From Planctomycetia bacterium (GTDB lineage Bacteria; Planctomycetota; Planctomycetia; Pirellulales; UBA1268): a stretch of 64,000 nucleotides of DNA. Each line of letters starts with the position of its first letter. Position 1 is the first letter of the stretch. The stretch lies in assembly GCA_014192425.1 (NCBI GenBank), contig BJHK01000006.1, forward strand, positions 169,762 to 233,761, in the 5' to 3' direction. The position numbers and the translations under genes are program-made. Of the stretch, positions 16,960-28,900 are shown piece by piece. The notes under the pieces are model-generated. The model ran no database searches. It was not told where the DNA came from and worked only from the letters and a program-made list of their open reading frames with translations.

Positions 16960-19900
16960 ATGAATTCCTTCTGGCTGAGTTCGGTCGGTGGCGCGTTCTC
17001 CAAGCGGCGGCATGCGGCGGTCCTGCGGCGCCAGCGGCGCAGCCGCGACCTGCAGCGCGGTGAACAGCTCGAAGAGCGCCGCGTGATGGCGTTCGACTTC
17101 GTCTCCGCGTTTCCGAATGCCGGACAATTCATCACGCCGAACTCCACGCTCGACGAGGCGCCGCAGCAGATCACGCTGCGGTTCAGCCCCGGAGCCAAGA
17201 TCGATGCCAACACGCTCGGGGCGATCTCGATCGTCCGTTCCGGTTCCGGGAGCGACCCCGTGTTTGGCAACGGCAACGACGTTGCCATGACGCCGACCGG
17301 CGGCGTCGGCATCGTCGCCGTCGATGATTTCCCGAACCAGAACCAGGTCGTGCTGCGGTTCGCGGAGACGCTGCCGGACGACGTCTATCGGATCACGATT
17401 GGCGGCGGGCTGAAGACAGAGGCGGTTGGCAAGACCGTGCCGTCCGAGTCGTTCCGCAACGGCGCGTCCCATACCCTGGACTTCCGGCTTGACCTCGGCG
17501 CCCAGGTTGTATCGGTCGTGCCACAGCCGATCAGCCGGGTGTCCGGTGCGGTCCAGCAGGCTCGGAACGTGGTCGAGGTCTTTTTCAACGCCAACGACCG
17601 GCTCCAGGCGGCATCGGCGCAGAACCCGCGCAACTACCGGCTCGTCGAGACCGATCCGGCCACGGGCGCCGACGTCGCCGTGCGGATTCCCGCGGCCGTC
17701 GCTTATGACGCGGTTGCCGGCAAGGCGACGCTGACGTTCGCCGCGGATCTCGGCGACAAACTCTACAGGCTCCAGATTGGCGGCACCGACGACGTCAACA
17801 ACACGACCGCGACGGCTGTCGGCGTCGGCAGCGTGTTCCGGCAGACCGACGGCGTGAGTCCCGCCTTCGTCACCAATTCGTTCCTCGGCGACGGGGCCGC
17901 GGGCGTCAACGACGTCGATCTCTACAAGCTGTCGCTGACCGGCAATGCCCAGCTCAGAGTGCGGGTCGCGCCGGTCGCCGGCTCGGGCTTCACGCCGGCA
18001 CTGCGGCTCTTCAACGCCCTGGGCGCGGCCGTCACGGCCGGCGTCAGCGTCGCTGGCAATGAGCTCACCTACACCGCGCCGGCGGAAGGCACGTTTTTCT
18101 TCGGCCTGTCGAGCGCGGGAAACATCGCCTACAGCGCCGTCAATGGCTCGGGCGCGACCGGTGGCGGCAGCAGCGGCGGCTATCGGCTCGAGATCTTCTC
18201 CGACAGGTCCGTCTCGGCAGGCGACGAAAACTCGAGTTTCGGCAAGGCGACAGGCCTGGGCACGCTCGGCCTCGCCGGGCAGGCGTTCAACGCCGCGATC
18301 GACGTTCGGCCGAGGGTTCCCACGCCTGCCGGCAACCTGCTCTTCCCTTCGCCGCCGGGCACCGTCGACGAGCCCGGGCATCGGGACATCCCCCTGCCGG
18401 TCGAGACGCACGAGATGCCGGCCTCGTCGCTGTCGCCTGCCGAAGCGGCAGCCGTCAGTTATTACTCGTTCCCGCGCATTTATGGCACCGACGCCCAGGG
18501 CAACCCGCTCATCAACGCGATCACGGAGAACCAGAAGCAGCGGGCCCGGGAGATCTTCGAGCTCTATTCGCGGGCGACCGGCATCCGCTTCGTGGAGACG
18601 TTGGGCTCGGGCCTGGCGGTCGTGACCGGCGACCTACGGGCCCTCGACCCGAGCATTCCCGTGCCCAACGGCCCGGCCGGGCTCGGCGGACCGACGATGT
18701 CGATCATGAACGGCTCGCTCGACTGGGGGCAGAGTGAGTACGGCGGCCTCTGGCAGGGCGTCGCCATGCATGAGATCGGCCATTCGCTCGGGCTCGGTCA
18801 TTCGTACGACATCCCGTCGATCATGGGAGCGCAGGGGTCCACGGTGCAGCCCGGTGACCACGACCTCGTTCATTTCTCGGTGCTCTACCCCGCCGACGGC
18901 ACCGACATCGACGTCTACTCGTTCCAACTCGACAAGCGCGGCACGCTGGCGGCCGAGACCGTCGCCGCCCGTCCCGGCCAGATTGCCACGAGCCTGCTCG
19001 ACAGCGTGTTGACGCTGTACCGGCAGGACCCGGCGAGCGGGCGCCGGGAACTGGTCGCCCGCAATGACGACTATTACGGCCGCGATTCGTTCCTCGGCCT
19101 CGAGCTCGAGGCGACCAACGGCTCGGGTGATCGCTACACCTACTTCCTCACGGTGACGAGCACCGGCAACACCGCCTTCAACCCGGAAGTGGAAAACAGC
19201 GGCGCCAACGGGCGAAGCGACGGGCCATATCGGCTGCGGATGGCATTCACGCCGGTGGGCGAGGACTCCAACACGATCGTCGACGAAACGGGCACGCCGC
19301 TCGACGGTGATCGCGACGGCCTCGCCGGCGGGGCCTTCAACTTCTGGTTCCGCGGTTCGACCGACGGCAACACGGTGTACGTGGACAAGCTGGCCGCCGA
19401 GGCCGGAGCCGACGGGTCGCTCGCCAAGCCATTCAACAGGATTTCGGCGGCCCTGGCTGCGGCCGCGGCCCCCGGCAGCGGCAAGTCGATCGTGCGGATC
19501 GTGGGGAATGCCGCCGGTGCGGCCGCGACGCCCTACCTCGTGGGCACGAACCTCATCAATCAGCCGCTCGCCGACGGCACGTCGTTCATCGTCCCGGCGG
19601 GCGTGACGGTGATGATCGACGCGGGGGCGGTGTTCAAGTTCCGCAATCAGGTCATCGACGTCGGCAGCTCGTCGCCGATCGTGCCGCGGGCCGGTGCCGC
19701 GGTCCAGGTGCTCGGCACGCCGGGCAGCCGCGTGCAGTTCACCTCGTATCACGACGATTCCCTCGGCGGCAACTCGGACGGCGTGGGTCCGGCGGTCGGC
19801 GGCGGACAGTGGGGCGGCATCATCTTCCGCCGCGACTCCGACTCGGCCACGCGCCGCGTGTTTCTCAACAGCGTCAGCAACGCCAACTTCCGCTACGGCG

Positions 19901-22900
19901 GCGGCCAGGTGCTGATCGACGGCAGCCTGCAGTCGATCGCGCCTTTGCACCTCGAGTCGTCGCGGCCCTCGATCGCCTTCAATACCGTCAGCGACAGCGC
20001 CGGTGCCGCGATCTCCGCCGACCCGAACAGCTTCGAGGAGACCGCCGGCCGCGCCGGGCCGGCGATCCGCGGCAACGTCGTCCGCGGCAACTCGGTCAAC
20101 GGCCTGCTCGTCAGGATCCGGACCGCCTTCGGCCAGCCGCTCGACCGGCTGAGCGTGGCCGCCCGGTTCGCCAGTCCCGACATCACCTACGTCATCCCAG
20201 AGAACCTTCACATCGCCGGCGGCGCCGGCGGCTACGAGACGGTGCTGCAGCGGAACGGCCGTCTCGTCGCGGGCAGCCCGACCGTCACCGGCCTGACGGA
20301 CGTCGCCGAGCTGGCGGTCGGGATGCGGGTGGCCGGGGCGGGCCTTCCGTCCGCCTTCGTGCAGAGGACCGGCAGCCTGACCGCGGGCAGCGCCGTGGTC
20401 AGCGGTCTCGCCAACGTGATCGGCCTCGAGCAAGGCGCGCTCGTGAGTGGAGACGGCATCCCGGTCGGAACGAGGATCCTCTCCATCAACGCGGCGGCGG
20501 GGACCGTCACGCTTTCCAACAACGCCACCGTTACCGAGGTGGATGTGGATCTGGTGTTCGACATCGGCAGGTGGATCTCCTCCATCGACGCGGCCACGAA
20601 CAGCATCGAGCTGTCGGGGCCCGCCACGGCGTCCGGTTCACCGGTGGCTCTGACGTTCGAGACGCTGATTGAAAGGGCCCGGGCCAGCGGCCGGCTGACC
20701 ATCGATCCCGGCGTGGTGGTCAAACTCCAGGGCTCGCGGATCGATCTCGAGCGGGGTGCCTCTCAGCTGTATGCCGAGGGAACCCCGCAGAAGCGCGTGA
20801 TCTTCACCAGCACCAAGGACAACCGCTTCGGCGCCGGCGGTACGTTCGTCGTCAGCGGCGACACGAAGAACGCGCCGCTCGCCGGCGACTGGGGTGGCAT
20901 CATCGTCAATGACGCCGCCACGGCATCGATCGACAACGCCCTGGTCAGCCATGGCGGCGGCCAGACCCCCGTGGCCGGCGGATTCGCCGTGGCCAACCTG
21001 CTCTCCGTGGACCAGGGCACGCTGCGGCTGTCCAACAGCCGCGTCGAGAAGAACGCCAACGGCATCTTCGTGATCGGCGCGCAGCCGGTGATCGTCGGCA
21101 ACGACTTCCGCGGCAACGGCGGCGATCTGATCAGCGTCGATGCCAACTCGCTGAACAGCCGGGAGGTGTCCGATCCGGGCCGGATGACCGGCGGCAGCGG
21201 GCGGTTCGCGGTGTATGATGGCAACCGAGGTCCGCTCGTCCGCGGCAACACCGTGACGGCCGGTGGCGTCACCGGGATGGTCGTCCGCGGCGACCAGATC
21301 ACGGTCGAGAGCGTCTGGGACGACACCGACATCGTCCACGTGCTGCGGGACGAGATCGTCGTCTCCAACTTCCACACGGCCACCGGCTTGCGGCTCATGA
21401 GCAGCCCGACGGCGAGCCTGGTGGTCAAGCTGCGCGGCACGGCCGCGGGGCTGACGGCCACGGGCTACGGCCTCGACATCGACGACCGGATCGGCGGCAC
21501 CGTGCAGGTGCTTGGCCAGCCCGGCTACCCCGTGATCATGACGTCGCTCACCGACGACAGCGTGGGCGCGAGCGTCGACCCGATCGGCGTCACCGTCACC
21601 GACACCAACGGCGACGGCACGGCATCGCGGCCGACGGCCGGGGAGTGGCGCGGACTGCGATTCCTCCCCTACTCGAACGACCGCAACGTCGCCGTGTTCC
21701 GCGAGGCGGAGCCGGCGCTGACAGGCGGCGTGGACGTCAACCTGAACACGGACGTGGCCCAGTTCCTCGGCGTCCTCGCCCCGAACGAACTCGGCGGCGA
21801 TGATAACCGCCGGCTGGGCTTCGAGGTCCACGGCGCGATCGCCGTCGACGACCCGACGGACGTGGACGTCTACAGTTTCAAGGGGTATGCGGGATCCGAG
21901 GTGTGGATCGACATCGACAACACCAGCCCGGCCCTCGACGCGATGGTCGAGCTACTCGACGCCTCCGGCACGGTCCTCGCCCGCTCGGCGGACTGGCAGC
22001 AGGACGGGAGCCTCTCGGCGGCGACCCGGGGCCTCGGCGCGGCGCTCATCAAGAACCCCGCGCTGGGGCTTGATTTCTACTCGCGGAATCCGCGCGATCC
22101 GGGCATGCGGGTCGTGCTGCCGGGCGTGACGTCGGACGAGCCCGTGCAGTTTTCGATCCGCGTCCGCAGCCAGCCGAAGGTGGCGCCGGACGCGGCGCTG
22201 GCCGACTACCAGTCACTGCTGCGGCAGGATCCGGCCGTGGCAGACACCGGTGCGACCAGCGGCAGCTACGAATTGCGAATTCGCCTCCAGCAGCGCGACG
22301 AGAAGCCCGGCTCGACGGTCCGCTATGCAGACCTCCGCTATCCAGTGGTGGGCGTGGACGTGCAGGGCCTGCCGCAACGGTCGCCGCTCGCCGGCCAGAC
22401 GGGGGAGACAGCCGCCGCGAACGGTACGCTGGCAGGCGCCCAGTACGTCGGCAATCTGCTGGCCTCCGACCTGAACACGATCTCGATCGCCGGAGCGCTC
22501 TCCTCCGCCGCCGACATCGACTGGTACGTGCTCGACCTGAACTACGAGCAGATCCAGGCCATCGGCGGGGTCAACGACGGGGTCAAGACGTGGTCCACCG
22601 TGTTCGACATCGACTATGCCGACGGGTTCCGCGGCGATCTGACGCTTTCGGTGTTCGATTCCGCCGGGCGACTGATCTATGTCGGCCGGGACTCGAGCAT
22701 CGCCGACGACCAGCCCGGGGCCGGGCAGACGAACTTCGAGGACGTGTCCCGCGGTTCCGCCGGCAAGCTCGATCCGTTCATCGGCCCGGTGCACCTGCCG
22801 GCCGGCCTGCCCGGCTCGGGCGTCGGCGAGGGCGGGGTGACTCCCCCTGCCGACCCGAATGCCCCCGCGCCGGCGACCGCCCGGTACTACGTCGCCGTGT

Positions 22901-25900
22901 CGTCGAACGAGCAACTGCCGTCCGTCCTCGACATGACGTTCAGGGCCACGGCGACGAACTCCGCCATCCGCCTCGAGCCTGTGAACTCGATCGCCCGCGT
23001 TATCGAGGACCGGATCGGCCTGCAGGGCTACCACTCGGGCGAAGTCGTCACCGGCAGCGACAACGGTCCTCTCTACACCACGCGCGACTACACCTACGTC
23101 GCCCCGACCGGCGGACCGCTGTTCGGCCTTAAGACGCTGGCGAGCCAGGTCGCCCCCTTCAGCCTCACCGAAGTGGCGTATTACCTTTCCGTCAGTCCAA
23201 CGGCGCCTGTGCCGGTGCTCGGGGCGATCGTCGCCGACGACTTGGCGATGCGGACCGACGGCCGGCTCTACACCTACACCGGGCTCGAGAACGCGGCGAA
23301 CACGGCGGGCACGCTGGCGTGGATCAACATCCGCACGAGCGCGTCCACGACGGTGGGGAACGACTCCATCCCGGACTTCCCGGCGGTTGTCGACCCCACG
23401 CCCGTGACCGGCCAGGATGCCAAGCTGACCACCAAGGCCGCGACGACCACGGTGACGACGTTCCAACTCGCCAATCCCGCCAACACGACCGTCGACGTCG
23501 CCACGCTATCGGGCACGCTGCAGTACACGGTCACCGTGCCGGGTCTTCCGCCGGACACGGGCACGTGGACGTTCACCTCCGGCCCCACGGGGCAGCTGAG
23601 CTTCTCGCAAGTCGCCGGGTCGCTCACGTTGCCCCAGCCCTTGGTCGGTCCCACCAACAGCCTCGTGGCCGATAATGGGGTGGTCACCGTGACCTGGAGT
23701 ACGACCGTCGTCACCAACACGCCGCCGGGGGTTACGATGACGCAAGTCGCGTACACGTATATCCCCCCGCCGGCGCCCAACAATTCCCTGACGACCGACC
23801 GCGTGGACGCGGCCACCTGGCACCGCAAGGCGGGCGCGGGACCGGTCTACGACCAGCTCTTCTACTCCGTTCGCGACGTGGACATCAAGACCACGAAGCA
23901 GACGGGCGTCTCGCGGCTCTATTCGGCCGACCCGGCTACGGTGAGCGCTAACCAAAAAGCCCCGCTCGGCCGGATCGGCACCGTCATCCAGACGCCCGGC
24001 AACGATCTCGGACTGACGACCGGCATGACGTTCATCGGCGACACGCTCTACGGCGTGGACAACCTCGGCCACCTGTTCACGATCAACCGCCTGACGGGCG
24101 TCGCCGCGCTTGTCGGCACGGTGGCCGGGGCCCCGAATCTGCAGGGCCTGGCGAACGGGCCTCAGAACGCGGTCGGCGGCCCCCTCGGCGTCGCTGGCTA
24201 CTACGCCGACAAGCTGTTCGCGATCAGTGCGACCGGTGATCTGTACTGCATCGACCCGACGACCGCCGCGCGGTTGCCCGTGTTCCCCGGCAACGCCGAC
24301 TCCCTGTACGTCGGCCCGCTCGACGGCGGCAGCAGCAGCTACACCGGCTTCGCCTTTTCGCCGCTCGACATCCCGCTCTGGCGGGCGACGAACAACCGGG
24401 GCCTCGAGCCTGGGCATGGCGTGACGGCGGCGCTCGATCACACCCGCGACGCGCTCTACGACAACGAGGCGACGCAGGAGCCCGAGTCGAAGGGCCTGAC
24501 GAGCATCTACTACGGCCTCGACAGCAGCAAGGGCACGGCGCTCGATTCGTCGAAGCTTTCGCACCTGCACATGAAGTCCACGACCTGGCTGACTGACCTC
24601 TTGAGCGGGGTTGGGAATCAGGTCGCAGACCTGCCGTACAAGGGAAGCACAGCGGTGACGCTGGACCTTTCCGTCATCAGCGCCGGCAGCCCCATCGTGA
24701 GCGTCGCCGGGACCCGCGACCTGGCCGTGGGCATGTTCGTCACCGGCCCCGGCATCCCCCTGGACACGACGATCCTCGAGATCCAGTCGTTCTCAACGCT
24801 AAGGCTGTCAAACAACGCGACGCAGTCAGGCAGCGTTTCACTGGATTTCGTTCGCAGGATCACGATCGACACGCTGCCGTTCAGCCTGGAGAACAGGACC
24901 TACACCGACAAGCCGACGCTGTACTTCAACTACCGGATCGAGGCCGGCGTCGGCAGCGCCGGCGTGCAGATCTCGGCGGACGGCGTCCGGGACGGGAAGT
25001 GGATCACGATCGCCGCCGCCCAGCGCGGCCGTTCGAAATTGGACGAGGCCAAAGCCGTGCTCCCCAACTTTCCGTCGGTGTCGTCGCGGATCGGGCAGCA
25101 GCCCAACCAGTTCGCCCAGGAACTCTTCGAGGGCACGGGCTGGCGGCAGGCGCGGATCGATCTCGGCGAGTTCGCCGGCACTAAGAACATCCGCCTGCGG
25201 TTCGGGTTCGTGCCGACGCCCGTGGCCGCCGGCGTGGTCGAGGGGGTGTACATCGACGACCTGATCGTGGGCTTCGCCGAGCGGGGCGAGATGGTCACCG
25301 GCTGGGGTGCTAAGGACAAGGGCGACACCTCGTTCTTCACGATCGGCACGCCAGTCTCGCTCACCACGCCCCAGCAGAATCTCCAGGGCCCCTACCAACT
25401 CGAGATTCGCCGCGGCATGGAATACGGCGAGCTGACGAGCACAAGGTTCGGGGCCGTTCAGATCATGGGCGACCGGACCCAGTTTCTGGAGCCCGTGTAC
25501 GTGGTCGATTCGGACGCCTCCCTCGTCCGCAGCACCCGCCATGCGGCGGCCACAAGCCCCTTCAACGGGTACGGCAGCGTGACGCCGGGGCAGAATCTGC
25601 GTGGCGATGAGAACACCGCGCGCGGCCAGGGTCAGTTCATCATCGAGGGCAACGTCATTACGCATGCCGACCAGTTCGGCATCCGCATCGACGCCGCCGC
25701 CCGCGACGCGGCCACCGGGGCGGGCACGAACGGGGCGGTGAAGAACACGCCCGTCCTGAACACGAACCGGCTCGTGCCCGGCGTCGTCGTGACCAACAAC
25801 GTGATCGCGAGCACCCACCGCGAGGCGGCGATTCTCTTCAGCGGCGATCCCAACACCGGCAGTGGGCCGCTGGCACCCGTGCCCTACGGCCGGATCGTCA

Positions 25901-28900
25901 ACAACACGGTCCACGGCGGCGTCACGGTGACGGCCTCGGCCACGACGGTCCTCAACTCGCCGGTCGTGACGATGACGGCGACGGACCGGCTCTGGGCCGG
26001 CATGGTCGTGACCGGAGCGGGCATTCCGGCCGGCACGCGGATCCAATCGGTCGATTCCGCCACGCAGGTGACGTTGACGCAGGCGGCCACGGCGGCAGGC
26101 GCCAGCGTGTCGCTGACCTTCGCCTTCAGCACGGTGGGCGTGCGGGTGACCGACAATGCCGCACCGACGCTGCTCAACAACGTGTTCGCCAGCCTGGCGA
26201 CGGCCATCCAGATCGACGGCAACTCGGCGGGCACCGTGGTCGGCTTCTCGGCGTTCCATAACAACACGGCGACGGGCGTGGCCGGGGACAATGCGCTGAC
26301 GCTCGCAACCGACCCGTTCGTCAATGCGGCCAAGGGCAACTTCTACCCGGTGGCCAAGTCGGCCATCATCGACAGCGCGCTCGACGTCCTCCAGGATCGG
26401 CTCGAGTACGTCGCCGTCACGCAGCCGCTCGGCCTGCCGCAGTCGCCGATCATCGCCCCGAGCCGGGACCTGTACGGGCAGTTGCGGTCGGACGATCCCG
26501 GCCAGGCGAGCCCGCCCGGCCTCGGCAGCAACGTCTTCAAGGATCTGGGCGCGATCGACCGCGTCGACGTCACCCAGCCGTGGCTCACCCTGGCCGAGCC
26601 GCTCGACCAGGGGTCGGAGGACGTGGACCAGGCGACGCTCAACTCCGTGATCATCTCGGGGTCCGCGGCCTCGGGGCTCACGCGACTGGTCCTCCAGCTC
26701 AACGATATCGGCGTGGGGATCGACAAGACGACGGTCGTGAAGCAGGCGTTCACGATCGTCCGCAATGGCACGACGCTGCTGGAGGGAACGGACTACGTCT
26801 TCCGCTACCTGGAGAGCACCAACCAGGTCGTGTTCGAGTCGCCCTCCGCGTTCGCGCTGGGTGACTACGAGATCCGTGTCACCACGCGGCCGGCGACGAT
26901 CGGGCAGGACGGCTACCTCACCGACCTGGCCAACAACGTGCTCCTCAACAACAACAACGACGGCTCGACCTCGTTCCGGGTGTTGCTCATCGACCTACCG
27001 CAGGCGCCGACGGGCGTGGCCGGCACGGCCGGAAACGGACAGGTGAGCCTCGCCTGGACGGCCCCCGCTAACGCCTTCGGCATCACCGACTACGTCGTCC
27101 AGTACCGGACGAACGTGACAGGTTCGCCGTGGCAGACGTTCGCCGACGGCACGAGCGCCACGCTGGCGGCGACGGTGACCGGGCTGACGAACGGGACCGC
27201 GTACGTGTTCCGTGTGGCGGCCCTGAACGCCGCCGGAACCGGCAACTTCTCTGCCGAGTCGGCGCCGGTCACGCCATCCGCCCCCGCCTCGGCGCCCGGC
27301 AGCCTGACGCCGACGTTCGGTAACGGGTCCGTCGGCCTTGCGTGGACGGTCCCCACGTCGAACGGCGGCACGCCGATCACCGACTACGTGGTGCAGTACC
27401 GAACCGACGTCGTCGGCTCGATCTGGACGACGTTCAACGATGGCGTCGGTGTCGGAACGACCGCGACGGTCACCGGCCTGACAAACGGGACGGCCTACCG
27501 GTTCCGCGTGGCGGCGTTCACCGGCGTCGGCACGGGAACGTACTCGAGCGAGGTGACGGAGACGCCGCGGGCGCTGCCTTCGGCGCCGACGGGACTGTCG
27601 GGCGTCCCCGGCAACGCGAGGGTCGTGCTCACCTGGACGGCGGCCGTCGCCAACGGGGCCGCGGTCACCGACTACATCGTCGAGTTCAAGACGGTCGCGG
27701 CCGCGACGTGGAGCACGTTCTCCGACGGTACCTCGACGGCGACGACGGCGACCGTGACCAACCTGCAGAACGGCACCGAGTACCTGTTCCGCGTCTCCGC
27801 GGTGAACTCCGTGGGATCGGGGAGTGCGTCGAGCCAGGCCGGTCCGTATACGCCGGCGATGCCTGCTTCCGCGCCGACCGGACTGACGCCCACGTTCGGC
27901 AACGGCGCCGTGTCGCTTTCATGGACCGCGCCAGGTTCGAACGGCGGCTCGGCGATCACCGACTACGCGGTGGAGTACAAGACGCCAGCGGCCGCGACGT
28001 GGAGCACGTTCGCCGACGGCACGTCGACGACGACGTCGGCCACGGTGACGGGCCTGACCAACGGCACCGCGTACATGTTCCGCGTGGCCGCCATAAACAG
28101 CGTCGGCATCGGGACCTACTCGAACGAGGTGACGGAGACGCCGCGGGCCGTGCCTTCGGCCCCGACCGGCCTCGCGGGAGTGCCGGGGAACGTGCAGGTG
28201 GCGCTCACCTGGACCGCACCGGCTGCCAACGGCTCGGCGATCACGGACTACATGGTCGAGTTCAAGACGGTCGCCGCTGCGACGTGGAGTACGTTCGCGG
28301 ACGGCACGTCGACGGCGACGTCGGCGACTGTGACGGGCCTGACCAACGGCACGGCGTACCTGTTCCGCGTGAAGGCCGTCAACGCGGTCGGAGCCAGCGT
28401 CGAGTCAGCCGAGGCCGGGCCGATCACGCCGCGGACGGTACCGGGCATCCCGACGGGGTTCGTGGTCACGCCGCAGAATTCACAGGTTGCCCTGTCGTGG
28501 GCGGCGCCGACCTCCGACGGCGGAGCACCGATCACGGACTACGTCGTGCAATTCAAGACGCCAGCGGCCCCGACGTGGAGCACGTTCGACGATGGCACGT
28601 CTGCGGGCACATCGGCGACTGTGACGGGCCTGACCAACGGCACCCCCTACCTGTTCCGGGTGGCGGCGGTGAACGTGGCCGGGACCGGCATCGCCGTCGA
28701 ATCGGCGGCGGTCACGCCGCGGACGAACCCCGGTTCGGTGACGAATCTCCAGGCAACGGGCGCCAGTGGGCGGATCGACGTCAACTGGACCGCGCCCGCA
28801 TCGAACGGCGGTGCGCCGATCACCGACTACGTGATCAGCATGAGCACGAGCCCGACCAGCGGTTTCGCGATCTTCAACGACGGTGTCTCGACCGCCACGT

